Part shown: positions 7,435 through 14,243 of the stretch, piece by piece
Numbering within the stretch: the stretch's first letter is position 1
Layout: every line of letters starts with the position of its first letter
Origin: CAZUUO01 sp964622665
GTDB taxonomy: Bacteria; Patescibacteriota; Patescibacteriia; Magasanikbacterales; GCA-002688135
Assembly (NCBI GenBank): GCA_964622665.1
Contig: CAZUUO010000013.1
Location: 1-21,332, forward strand
Direction: 5' to 3'
DNA length: 21,332 nt
The notes under the pieces: model-generated
Seen by the model: only the letters and a program-made list of their open reading frames with translations
The model's database searches: none
Told to the model about the DNA's origin: nothing
Position numbers and translations under genes: made by a program

Positions 7435-7818
7435 CTATTTTGTATAGACGACCACAAAGCGCTTGTTAGCTGAATGTGGGCGTGAACTTTCAATTGTTAC
7501 CGCATCTCCGACTTTAAATTGATTGCGTTCATCGTGTACCAAGTAGTCAGTGTATGTTTTCATACGTTTCTTATACTTTGCATCCATGATGACGCGTGAG
7601 ATGCGAACTCTAACCGTTTTGTCTCCTGACTTTTTCACCACAACCCCTTCAAAGCGGCGAACCAACACTGTTGACTTTGATTTTGGAACAACGGTTGTTG
7701 CTTTTACAGTTTTCTTTTTTGGTGTAACCGTTTTCTTAACCTTTGCCGCAGCTGTTTTTTTGGCTACTGCTTTTTTGGTGGCAGCTGTTTTTGCTGTTTT
7801 CTTTTTTGCTTCTGCCAT
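7435..7818 (-). CDS. rpsQ: 30S ribosomal protein S17 (uS17) with long Lys/Ala N-terminal extension
   Basis: S17 is an early 16S rRNA-binding OB-fold protein. The 127-residue product is about 45 residues longer than usual: residues 1-49 are a low-complexity Lys/Ala/Thr tail, and the S17 core starts near residue 50 (TVLVRRFEGVVVKKSGDKTV) and includes YTDYLVHDERNQFKVGD and SSRPHSANKRF. The gene lies directly after rplP with a 5-nt gap, so the L29 gene that normally separates L16 and S17 is missing. The start MAEAKKKTA has no Shine-Dalgarno. The tail may add rRNA contacts, which is inference. Confidence 0.95.
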   Translation of the reverse strand: MAEAKKKTAKTAATKKAVAKKTAAAKVKKTVTPKKKTVKATTVVPKSKSTVLVRRFEGVVVKKSGDKTVRVRISRVIMDAKYKKRMKTYTDYLVHDERNQFKVGDAVTIESSRPHSANKRFVVVYTK

Positions 7819-7823
7819 ATTGG

Positions 7824-8249
7824 TTATGGATTAATAGTATTTTTCGCAAGAGTGATTGCTTTTACTGGCAACTTGTGAGTTGCAAGGGTAAATGCTTCTT
7901 TTGCGATTTCTGCTGAGACACCATCGACTTCGAACATTACTGTTCCTGGTTTCACGATTGCTACATAATGATCTACCCCACCCTTACCTTTACCCATTGG
8001 AAGTTCATTTCCTTTTTTGGTAATTGGCCAGTCTGGGAAGATACGGATCCACAATTTACCACCACGTTTTAATGTTCTGGTAATTGCGCGGCGTGCTGCT
8101 TCAATTTGTCTTGAATTTACACGACCATGTTCGAGTGATTTCAACCCGAACGCACCAAAGTCAACTGACACTTTTGAGGACGCCATACCTTTGTTTCGAC
8201 GTCGTCCTTTATGCCACTTGCGGTGTTTTACTTTTTTAGGCATCAACAT
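7824..8249 (-). CDS. rplP: 50S ribosomal protein L16 (uL16)
   Basis: L16 is a late-assembly protein near the A-site tRNA elbow and the peptidyl-transferase region. The 141-residue protein starts MLMPKKVKHRKWHKGRRRNKG (the second Met, at 8243, is an alternative start). It shows FGAFGLKSLEHGRVNSRQIEAARRAITR, the signature GKLWIRIFPDWPITKKGNELPMGKGKG and the C-terminal AKEAFTLATHKLPVKA. It begins 11 nt after the rpsC stop. Confidence 0.97.
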   Translation of the reverse strand: MLMPKKVKHRKWHKGRRRNKGMASSKVSVDFGAFGLKSLEHGRVNSRQIEAARRAITRTLKRGGKLWIRIFPDWPITKKGNELPMGKGKGGVDHYVAIVKPGTVMFEVDGVSAEIAKEAFTLATHKLPVKAITLAKNTINP

Positions 8250-8260
8250 AGTGAGGAAAA

Positions 8261-8923
8261 TTAATCACGTTTTTGTTGAAAAACATCACCACGATATACC
8301 CACACTTTAATACCGATGACACCGAAGTTTGTGAAAGCTTCTGAGTGTGCGTAATCGATATCAGCGCGCAAGTTTTGTAATGGAATTTTACCCCATGACA
8401 ATGTTTCGCGGCGTGCAATTTCTGCACCATTCAAGCGACCACCCATGATCACGCGAGCACCGAGTGCTCCGCCATCACGTTGAATGCGTTCAAGTGTTTG
8501 TTTCATGACGCGGCGAAATGGCATACGCTTTTCAATTTCATTTGCCATTTGTTGACCAACAACATGAGCTGAAAGATTTGGTTTTTTAAGTTCAACGATA
8601 CTAATGCGAACTTTTCTTTTACCATCCAAGACGTCCTTTTCAATTTTCTTAGTAAGATCTTCAATACCACTTCCTCCACGACCAATCATTAAACCTGGGC
8701 GAGCAACAGTGATTTGTAATGACACATCGCCATTGTGGTCTCGTTCAATTTTGATTTGATCAATTCCAGCTTCTTTACCAATCTTACGAATGAATTTTCT
8801 GATTTTAACATCTTGTTGCACGAAATCACGATATTCCTTTGAACCCAAGCGTGAATACCAGCGTGAAGGCCATGTATAAATAACTTGTGTACGGAATAGT
8901 GTAGGATGTACTTTGTGACCCAT
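8261..8923 (-). CDS. rpsC: 30S ribosomal protein S3 (uS3)
   Basis: S3 lies at the mRNA entry tunnel and helps unwind mRNA. The 220-residue protein begins MGHKVHPTLFR, has the N-terminal KH domain with the motif PGLMIGRGGSGIEDLTKKI, and a C-terminal S3 domain with FRRVMKQTLERIQRDGGALGARV, GGRLNGAEIARRE and GIKVWVYRGD. The lysine/alanine tail common in other bacteria is short. It follows rplV with a 3-nt spacer and no Shine-Dalgarno. Confidence 0.97.
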   Translation of the reverse strand: MGHKVHPTLFRTQVIYTWPSRWYSRLGSKEYRDFVQQDVKIRKFIRKIGKEAGIDQIKIERDHNGDVSLQITVARPGLMIGRGGSGIEDLTKKIEKDVLDGKRKVRISIVELKKPNLSAHVVGQQMANEIEKRMPFRRVMKQTLERIQRDGGALGARVIMGGRLNGAEIARRETLSWGKIPLQNLRADIDYAHSEAFTNFGVIGIKVWVYRGDVFQQKRD

Positions 8924-8926
8924 AGG

Positions 8927-9349
8927 TTATGATGTTTTCTTAGTAGTTTTTCGTACTGTCTTTTTTGCGACCTTTGCTTTTGGAGCTTCTTCCACAACTT
9001 TTTCTTCCTTCTTTGCAGTGAGACTGCTCAAAGTGAGTGAAATGTGGCTGGTTCGTTTACGAATTATTTCTGCACGTCCTTGTGCACGAGTGTCTTGGCG
9101 TTTAAGCATTGGACCTTCGTCTACACGGATCATGCTGATTTTCAAACCCATTGGATCAAGTTTGAAATTGTGAGCGGCGTTAGCCATTGCACTTTTCAAT
9201 AATTTGGTAACGGCGAGAGCTGCACCTTTATTTGCTGTTTGTAAGCGGATTAATGCTTCAGGTACCGCAGCTCCACGGATTAAGTCCACAACGAGGCGAA
9301 CTTTACGTGGGGCAATGCGGACGAAGCGTGCGTATGCATGTACTTCCAT
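8927..9349 (-). CDS. rplV: 50S ribosomal protein L22 (uL22) with basic C-terminal tail
   Basis: L22 lines the peptide exit tunnel with its beta-hairpin. The 140-residue protein has RFVRIAPRKVRLVVDLIRG near the start and the tunnel hairpin VDEGPMLKRQDTRAQGRA, in which the MKR sequence known from macrolide-resistance deletions is present as LKR, so no deletion is seen. The core ends near residue 109 at RTSHISLTLS and is followed by ~30 residues rich in Lys, Ala, Glu and Thr. It begins 5 nt after the rpsS stop. Confidence 0.96.
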   Translation of the reverse strand: MEVHAYARFVRIAPRKVRLVVDLIRGAAVPEALIRLQTANKGAALAVTKLLKSAMANAAHNFKLDPMGLKISMIRVDEGPMLKRQDTRAQGRAEIIRKRTSHISLTLSSLTAKKEEKVVEEAPKAKVAKKTVRKTTKKTS

Positions 9350-9354
9350 ATGCT

Positions 9355-9645
9355 TTATTTACCACCCTTTCCTGCTGGTGTATCTTTTTGTAATTTTCCA
9401 CCATGACGCACAAATTTGCGTGTTGGTACGAATTCACCTAATTTATGACCTACCATATTTTCCACAGCGACCACTGGAATATGTTCTTTACCATTGTGTA
9501 CTGCGAATGTGTATCCCACCATTTCTGGTCTGATAACACTTCGGCGGCTCCAAGTTTTAATTACTGAAGCGCCCGGCTTTACTGCCGCTACCTTCTTTAA
9601 CAATTTTTCGTCCGTGAACGGACCTTTTTTAAGACTTCGTGGCAT
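9355..9645 (-). CDS. rpsS: 30S ribosomal protein S19 (uS19)
   Basis: S19 binds 16S rRNA in the small-subunit head together with S13. I choose the start at 9645 (MPRSLKKGPFTDEKL), the invariant family N-terminus, rather than an upstream frame that overlaps rplB. The 96 residues show RSLKKGPF, KTWSRRSVIRPEMVG, HNGKEHIPV and VGHKLGEFVPTRKF, with a short Lys/Gly-rich end. The ATG is 5 nt past the rplB stop. Confidence 0.97.
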   Translation of the reverse strand: MPRSLKKGPFTDEKLLKKVAAVKPGASVIKTWSRRSVIRPEMVGYTFAVHNGKEHIPVVAVENMVGHKLGEFVPTRKFVRHGGKLQKDTPAGKGGK

Positions 9646-9650
9646 AGAGA

Positions 9651-10490
9651 CTAGCGTTTTGATTCGTAGCGACGTTGTACAATAAATTTGTCGCTCCATT
9701 TATTAGGTGTACGTGTGCGAACACCAAGTGCATGTTTACCCCATGGAGTTTTTGGATATGGCAAACCAATTGAGTTTCGACCTTCACCACCACCGTGTGG
9801 ATGGTCAACTGGGTTCATTACCTTACCACGAACTGTTGGACGGATACCGCGATGACGTGAACGTCCTGCTTTACCCCATCGAACTAAGTTGTGATCTGGA
9901 TTACTAACTCGTCCAACCGTTGCCATACATTCAGCACTGATTTTACGAACTTCACCTGAAGGAAGTTTTACTAAAGCGTAATCACCTTCAAGAGCACGTA
10001 ATTGTGTTGAGTTTCCAGCACCGCGAACAATTTTTCCACCTTTACCAGCTTGCAATTCAATGTCATGTACTTCGATACCAACAGGAATGTTGCGTAATGT
10101 TGTACGGTTACCAACTTGCAAGTCGATAGGATTTTTTGAAGAAACAACGACATCGCCCACTTTTACCCCTTCTGCTGCTAAGCTGTAGCGTTTTTCACCA
10201 TCAGCATACGCGAGTAACATGAGACGAGCGCCGCGACCTGGATCGTATTCAAGCGCTGTTACTGTTGCTTGAACATCGAATTTGTTGCGTAAGAAGTCAA
10301 CGATACGGATAAAGCGTTTTTCACCGCCTCCACGATGACGCATCGCAATTTTACCCCATGATCTTCCTGCTTTTTCTTTTCTAATCATTACCAAACTTTT
10401 TTCTGGACGTTTTTTGGTCAACTCTTTTGTTGTGTTGACACTTGAGATCCGGCGTCCCGGAGATGTAGGTCTATATTGTTTAATAGCCAT
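9651..10490 (-). CDS. rplB: 50S ribosomal protein L2 (uL2)
   Basis: L2 is a core large-subunit protein needed for subunit joining and peptidyl transferase activity. I start it at 10490 (MAIKQYRPTSPGRR), the family N-terminus, 4 nt after the rplW stop; an in-frame ATG 15 nt upstream overlaps rplW. The 279 residues include the OB-like domain (RHRGGGEKRFIRIVDF), GRGARLMLLAYADGEKRY, NIPVGIEVHDIEL and the catalytically important C-terminal NPVDHPHGGGEGR containing the conserved histidine, with TPWGKHALGVRTR near the end. Confidence 0.98.
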   Translation of the reverse strand: MAIKQYRPTSPGRRISSVNTTKELTKKRPEKSLVMIRKEKAGRSWGKIAMRHRGGGEKRFIRIVDFLRNKFDVQATVTALEYDPGRGARLMLLAYADGEKRYSLAAEGVKVGDVVVSSKNPIDLQVGNRTTLRNIPVGIEVHDIELQAGKGGKIVRGAGNSTQLRALEGDYALVKLPSGEVRKISAECMATVGRVSNPDHNLVRWGKAGRSRHRGIRPTVRGKVMNPVDHPHGGGEGRNSIGLPYPKTPWGKHALGVRTRTPNKWSDKFIVQRRYESKR

Positions 10491-10494
10491 ATGT

Positions 10495-10893
10495 TTATGC
10501 ACCAATGTTCAAGACATCGCCTTCTTTCAAATATACAAATGCTTTCTTTGTATCTTGGCGTTTACCTTGGAAGCGACCGAAGCGAACTTCTTTACCAAGA
10601 TTGTTCACTACGTTTACGCGCACTGGTTTAATTTTTGATACTTTGTAAATTGCTGCTGCAACATCACGTTTCGTCGCAGTCTTCTTAACTTTGAAGGTGT
10701 GCACATTCATTCCTTTTTGGATTACTGATTTTTCAGTAGTCACTTCAGAAACAATGACACTTCCTTCCCAAACTTTTTGCGCCACATCAGCTTGTTTTGC
10801 ACTTTCAATTTCTTTCTTTTTAGCTTCTCCAACATCTTTTACCGGAGAAACATTTGCTGCTGATTTTTTAAATAATTTTTCTAAGATTGCCAT
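10495..10893 (-). CDS. rplW: 50S ribosomal protein L23 (uL23) with N-terminal extension
   Basis: L23 sits at the exit of the peptide tunnel and is the docking site for trigger factor and SRP. The 132-residue product carries about 45 extra charged residues (MAILEKLFKKSAANVSPVKD and onward) before the core, which begins at VIVSEVTTEKSV, equivalent to the usual PxVTEK start. The core continues with THTFKVKK-like VHTFKVKKTATKRDVAAAIY and KIKPVRVNVVN, and ends KKAFVYLKEGDVLNI. It begins 6 nt after the rplD stop. Confidence 0.95.
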   Translation of the reverse strand: MAILEKLFKKSAANVSPVKDVGEAKKKEIESAKQADVAQKVWEGSVIVSEVTTEKSVIQKGMNVHTFKVKKTATKRDVAAAIYKVSKIKPVRVNVVNNLGKEVRFGRFQGKRQDTKKAFVYLKEGDVLNIGA

Positions 10894-10899
10894 ATGATA

Positions 10900-11523
10900 T
10901 TATTTAGCCAAACGAGCAGTTACAATTTCTAATGCATCAAGTGATACGACGACCTTTTTTGCTTTAATGACTTGTCCTGCGTTTACATCTGAAGCTCGAA
11001 TGATTTCAACATTAGGAATGTTGTTAAATGATCGAACAACTTTTGTATCATTGTTGTGAACAACAAGGATTTTTTCTTCAGGAACAACTTTAGTAACGAA
11101 TTCTGCTGCAACTTTTGTTTTTGGTTGTTCAAAGCTCCATGCGTCGACAAGGATAAGGTTGTTTTCTCGAACGCGATCTGAGAGCAATACCGCCAATGCC
11201 TTTTTAGCCGCTGCTTTATTTACTTTCTTTGAGAACACGCGTCCATTAGTTGGACCAAATGTTACACCACCACCAACCCACAATGGAGAACGGATAGAAC
11301 CATGACGAGCACGGCCTGTTCCTTTTTGTTTCCATGGTTTTTTACCACCACCATTTACATCTCCACGTCCTTTTGTGTGAGCAAGTACTTGGCGTGCGTT
11401 TGCAGCATATGCAGTCACTACATCATGCACAAGAGCCGCATTTGCTGGAGCATTGAAAATAGCATCGCTAATTTCATGTGTTCCAACTTTTTCGCCTTTC
11501 AATGAATACAAATCGAGTTTCAT
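10900..11523 (-). CDS. rplD: 50S ribosomal protein L4 (uL4)
   Basis: L4 has a globular domain on the subunit surface and a long loop reaching the exit tunnel; in E. coli it also represses the S10 operon by binding its leader. The 207-residue protein shows the tunnel loop GGGKKPWKQKGTGRARHGSI followed by SPLWVGGGVTFGP, and the C-terminal NNIPNVEIIRASDVNAGQV. No insertions or deletions are evident in the loop. The ATG is 1 nt after the rplC stop. The leader before rplC is a candidate target for L4 in this organism, which is inference. Confidence 0.97.
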   Translation of the reverse strand: MKLDLYSLKGEKVGTHEISDAIFNAPANAALVHDVVTAYAANARQVLAHTKGRGDVNGGGKKPWKQKGTGRARHGSIRSPLWVGGGVTFGPTNGRVFSKKVNKAAAKKALAVLLSDRVRENNLILVDAWSFEQPKTKVAAEFVTKVVPEEKILVVHNNDTKVVRSFNNIPNVEIIRASDVNAGQVIKAKKVVVSLDALEIVTARLAK

Positions 11524-11524
11524 A

Positions 11525-12214
11525 TTATGCTGTTACGGTTGATTCTTGTGTTTCTGTAGCAGGTTCGACTTTCTCTGCTTTTACAATAATGTTTTGTGCC
11601 GTTGTTTTTCCTTTACCATCAATTGATAAAAGTCCTCCACGCGCACCAGGAATTGCTCCTTTAATATAGATAACTTGTTTTTCTGCATCTACGCCGACAA
11701 TTTCAAGGTTTAAAACCGTTACTTGGTTTGTTCCCATGTGTCCTGCCATGCGTTTACCTTTTTGCACAGGACCTTGGCGTTTTGAACCAATTGAACCTGG
11801 CATACGAAGTTGGTCCTTATGACCATGAGATGCTGGAGAACCACCAAAATGATGACGTCTCACCACACCTTGAAAACCTCGTCCTTTTGAAATACCGGTT
11901 ACTGAAACTTTGTCACCAATTTCGAAGATTGAAACATCCCATGCGTCACCGCGTGAGAAATTTTCACCTGCTTCAGTGTCAAAGTCACGTAACACTTTAA
12001 ATGATGGAAGACCTTTCAAGTGATTTACTTGTGGTTTCGCAAGATTTTTTGCGGTTCCAAAACCAACTTGAACTGCTGCAATACCATCTTTTTCTTTTGT
12101 GCGGATTTGGGTCACCGCACATTGACCAGACTGTACCATCGTTACCGGAATTTGATTTCCTTCTTTGTCGAAGATACGAGTCATCGATACTTTGGTACCG
12201 AGAATACGTTTCAT
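11525..12214 (-). CDS. rplC: 50S ribosomal protein L3 (uL3)
   Basis: L3 starts large-subunit assembly and reaches the peptidyl-transferase centre. The 229-residue protein begins MKRILGTKVSMTRIFDKEG, has KVSVTGISKGRGFQGVVRRH, then HFGGSPASHGHKDQLRMPGS, and the signature GKRMAGHMGTNQVTVLNLEI. A short acidic/Thr tail ends it. It is the first gene after a 342-bp non-coding break, so it probably heads its own transcript or is controlled by attenuation. No Shine-Dalgarno precedes the ATG; a small hairpin ends 11 nt upstream of it. Confidence 0.97.
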   Translation of the reverse strand: MKRILGTKVSMTRIFDKEGNQIPVTMVQSGQCAVTQIRTKEKDGIAAVQVGFGTAKNLAKPQVNHLKGLPSFKVLRDFDTEAGENFSRGDAWDVSIFEIGDKVSVTGISKGRGFQGVVRRHHFGGSPASHGHKDQLRMPGSIGSKRQGPVQKGKRMAGHMGTNQVTVLNLEIVGVDAEKQVIYIKGAIPGARGGLLSIDGKGKTTAQNIIVKAEKVEPATETQESTVTA

Positions 12215-12453
12215 AAATGCGAGAGGTAGAGTTTTGCTCTACATCACTTAGCGCAAACTTCGTTTACGCATATTAATAAAATAAAAACCTTGTATCTCTA
12301 ATGATACAAGGCGCCTACCTCACGACAAACTGTTTTGATAGCATGAAACACCCGATTGTGTATCCGAGTGAATTGTATATCAGAATAGTGTTGTTGTTTG
12401 TGTTGGCACCTCGATTAAATCTTTGGTTTGAGTCGATATGTTTTCCCGTATTA
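12215..12453 (-). promoter_or_regulatory. Candidate attenuated leader RNA of the rplC operon
   Basis: The 342-bp stretch between rpsJ and rplC has no plausible gene. If transcription begins near 12453, the leader holds, in order, an intrinsic terminator (12288-12311 with T-run), then hairpin GCGTAAAC-GAA-GTTTGCGC (12251-12269, one G-T wobble) and hairpin GTAGAG-CAAAA-CTCTAC (12226-12242), 11 nt before the ATG. A GATACA sequence at 12359-12364 could pair with the TGTATC in the 5' arm of the terminator and act as antiterminator. S10-operon leaders in other bacteria are controlled by L4; the link here is inference. Confidence 0.5.
12271..12311 (-). terminator. Intrinsic terminator between rpsJ and rplC
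   Basis: On the minus strand a perfect 9-bp stem CCTTGTATC / GATACAAGG with a 6-nt loop (12288-12311) is followed by TTTTTATTTTATTAA. It would end transcription from tuf-rpsJ, or attenuate transcription into rplC. Confidence 0.85.
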
Positions 12454-12459
12454 GTGGAT

Positions 12460-12488
12460 CTTATATCATTTCAAACGAAGACGTATAA
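12460..12488 (-). promoter_or_regulatory. Possible extended -10 promoter for rplC
   Basis: Minus-strand TATAAG at 12460-12465 (5 of 6 to the -10 consensus) is preceded by TG one base upstream, making an extended -10. The -35 position 17 nt upstream is TTATAC, a poor match (3 of 6). Weak on its own, but it lies upstream of the terminator and leader hairpins. Confidence 0.35.
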
Positions 12489-12514
12489 ATTAGAAATTAC
12501 CTTATCCCCCTCTC

Positions 12515-12541
12515 CCTCCAAGAAAAATATTTTCTTGGAGG
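12515..12541. other. Perfect 12-bp inverted repeat 3' of rpsJ
   Basis: CCTCCAAGAAAA and TTTTCTTGGAGG flank a 3-nt loop, starting about 15 nt after the rpsJ stop. There is no T-run on either side, so it is not a standard terminator; it could protect or process the rpsJ 3' end. Confidence 0.7.
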
Positions 12542-12556
12542 AAGCAAGGACAAGCC

Positions 12557-12901
12557 TTACATCTTTATCTCTACATTTACCCCTGCTGGCAAGTTCAAGT
12601 TCATGAGATTGTCAACTGTCTTTGGGTTAGGATTAATGATGTCGAGAAGACGTTTGTGTACGCGCACTTCGAATTGTTCACGAGCGTCTTTGTGGACGAA
12701 GGTTGAACGATTCACCGTAATTTTCGTTTTTGCTGTAGGTAATGGAACTGGACCAATTACTTGAGCACCAGTTCTTTGTGCAGCTTCCACGATTGATTTC
12801 ACTGATTGATCGACAATCTTGTGATCAAAAGCGTGGATTTTGATACGAATGCGGCCCCCCTCCTGCGCGCTTTTCTTTGGTTTTGAGACTGTAGCAGGCA
12901 T
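12557..12901 (-). CDS. rpsJ: 30S ribosomal protein S10 (uS10)
   Basis: S10 is a small-subunit head protein that in E. coli also acts as NusE in antitermination. The 114-residue product has a ~15-residue polar N-terminal extension, then the core from RIRIKIHAFDHKIVDQSVK, GAQVIGPVPLPTAKTKITVNRS, and the signature FVHKDAREQFEVRVHKRLLDI. It ends LPAGVNVEIKM. It starts 35 nt after the tuf stop and is cut off from the rest of the S10 operon by a terminator and a 342-bp gap. No Shine-Dalgarno. Confidence 0.97.
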   Translation of the reverse strand: MPATVSKPKKSAQEGGRIRIKIHAFDHKIVDQSVKSIVEAAQRTGAQVIGPVPLPTAKTKITVNRSTFVHKDAREQFEVRVHKRLLDIINPNPKTVDNLMNLNLPAGVNVEIKM

Positions 12902-12936
12902 GTGAGTAAAATTAGAGAACTAATCAAAAGAATTTT

Positions 12937-14127
12937 TTATTTAAGAATTTTTGTGATAACACCAGCACCTACCGTACGACCACCTTCACGAATGGTGAAC
13001 TTTTGTCGTTCTTCCAAAGCGATAGGAGTGATCAATTTAACCGTAGCTTGGAAAGTGTCACCAGGCATAACCATTTCAGCGCCAGCCTTCAAGGTAACTT
13101 CACCAGTCACATCAGTTGTACGGATGTAGAATTGTGGTTTGTAACCAGTTGTGAATGCTGTGTGGCGTCCACCTTCTTCTTTAGTAAGAGCGTAAATTTC
13201 AGTTTCGAATTCGCTGAATGGAGTAACAGTTCCTGGTTTGCAGAGAACCATACCACGTTCTACTTCATCGTATTTGATACCGCGGAGTAATAAACCTGCG
13301 TTATCTCCTGCGCGACCTTCATCGAGTTGTTTGTTGAACATTTCGATACCGGTTACCACAGTCTTTTTAACATCACCGAATCCGATAATATCAACTTCTT
13401 CGTTCAAGTGAATGATACCACGTTCGATACGACCTGTTACCACTGTTCCACGACCTTCAATTGAGAAGACGTCTTCAACTGGCATCAAGTATGTTTTATC
13501 TGTTGCACGTACTGGTTCTGGAACTTGAGTGTCTAATACATTCAAAAGATCCAAAATTGGTTTTGCGCTTGCTTCATCAGTTGGGTTTTCAAGAGCTTTC
13601 AAAGCTGAACCACGGATAATTGGAGTTGTGTCTCCTGGGAAGTCGTACTTTTTGAGCAAGTCGCGAATTTCTTCTTCAACAAGATCAATAAGTTCTGCAT
13701 CTGACACCATGTCTACTTTGTTCAAGAAGACAACGATTTGAGGCACACCCACTTGGCGAGCGAGCAAAATATGTTCGCGAGTTTGTGGCATTGGACCATC
13801 AGTAGCTGAAACTACGAGAATCGCCGCATCCATTTGAGCAGCACCCGTGATCATGTTTTTCACGTAGTCTGCGTGTCCTGGACAGTCGATGTGTGCGTAG
13901 TGACGAGTAGCTGTTTCGTATTCTACGTGCGCAGTATTAATGGTAATACCACGAGCTTTTTCTTCAGGAGCTGAATCGATTTCAGCAACTGATTTCTTTT
14001 GGGCACTGTTACCTTGCGCTGCTGCAACGGTTAAAATTGCTGCTGTCAAAGTGGTCTTACCGTGGTCAACGTGACCGATAGTACCTACATTGACGTGAAC
14101 TTTGCTGCGATCAAATATTTCTGCCAT
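12937..14127 (-). CDS. tuf: Elongation factor Tu
   Basis: EF-Tu is the GTPase that delivers aminoacyl-tRNA to the ribosome. The 396-residue protein has G1 GHVDHGKTT (residues 18-26), switch I RGITINTAH, G3 DCPGHADY, G4 NKVD and G5 GSALKAL, followed by domain 2 (VEDVFSIEGRGTVVTGRIERG) and domain 3. Near the C-terminus the usual FAIREGG is FTIREGG: the Thr378 here corresponds to E. coli Ala375, a site of kirromycin resistance. The other kirromycin sites I could align (Gln of ARQVGV, Tyr of KKYDFPGD, Gln of YKPQFY) are wild type. It has its own promoter at 14179-14207; AAGG eight bases before the ATG is the nearest thing to a Shine-Dalgarno in the cluster. Confidence 0.98.
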   Translation of the reverse strand: MAEIFDRSKVHVNVGTIGHVDHGKTTLTAAILTVAAAQGNSAQKKSVAEIDSAPEEKARGITINTAHVEYETATRHYAHIDCPGHADYVKNMITGAAQMDAAILVVSATDGPMPQTREHILLARQVGVPQIVVFLNKVDMVSDAELIDLVEEEIRDLLKKYDFPGDTTPIIRGSALKALENPTDEASAKPILDLLNVLDTQVPEPVRATDKTYLMPVEDVFSIEGRGTVVTGRIERGIIHLNEEVDIIGFGDVKKTVVTGIEMFNKQLDEGRAGDNAGLLLRGIKYDEVERGMVLCKPGTVTPFSEFETEIYALTKEEGGRHTAFTTGYKPQFYIRTTDVTGEVTLKAGAEMVMPGDTFQATVKLITPIALEERQKFTIREGGRTVGAGVITKILK

Positions 14128-14178
14128 AAGCCTTATTGACTAAATTAAGCCTAAATTATTAATTAAGTTGGTGACGAA

Positions 14179-14207
14179 AGTATACCATGCACTTGATTTA
14201 TTTGCAA
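14179..14207 (-). promoter_or_regulatory. sigma70-type promoter for tuf
   Basis: Minus strand TTGCAA (14202-14207), a 17-nt spacer and TATACT (14179-14184, 5 of 6), with TG one base before the -10 (extended -10). The predicted start near 14172 gives a ~45-nt leader before the tuf ATG. Confidence 0.75.
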
Positions 14208-14215
14208 GCCCTATT

Positions 14216-14243
14216 TGTGGGTATTTCCACAGATTTACTGTGG
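14216..14243 (-). other. Overlapping hairpins at the end of the antitoxin-like gene
   Basis: The segment CCACAG at 14227-14232 (plus strand) can pair either with CTGTGG at 14238-14243, a hairpin straddling the stop codon of the small gene, or, through its first five bases, with TGTGG at 14216-14220. No T-run follows, so termination is doubtful. It lies just upstream of the tuf promoter. Confidence 0.45.

Noticed and set aside
7819..7823. A hidden L29 gene between rplP and rpsQ in another frame
   Set aside because: The gap is 5 nt, and overlapping frames on either strand show no L29-like sequence.
12301..12606. Plus-strand frame of about 100 codons across the rpsJ-rplC spacer
   Set aside because: It runs antisense into rpsJ, has no recognisable motif or ribosome site, and its composition follows the overlapped gene and hairpins.
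14128..14234. A toxin gene next to the antitoxin-like gene
   Set aside because: The gap to tuf is only ~107 bp, is filled by the tuf promoter and hairpins, and fusA lies on the other side.
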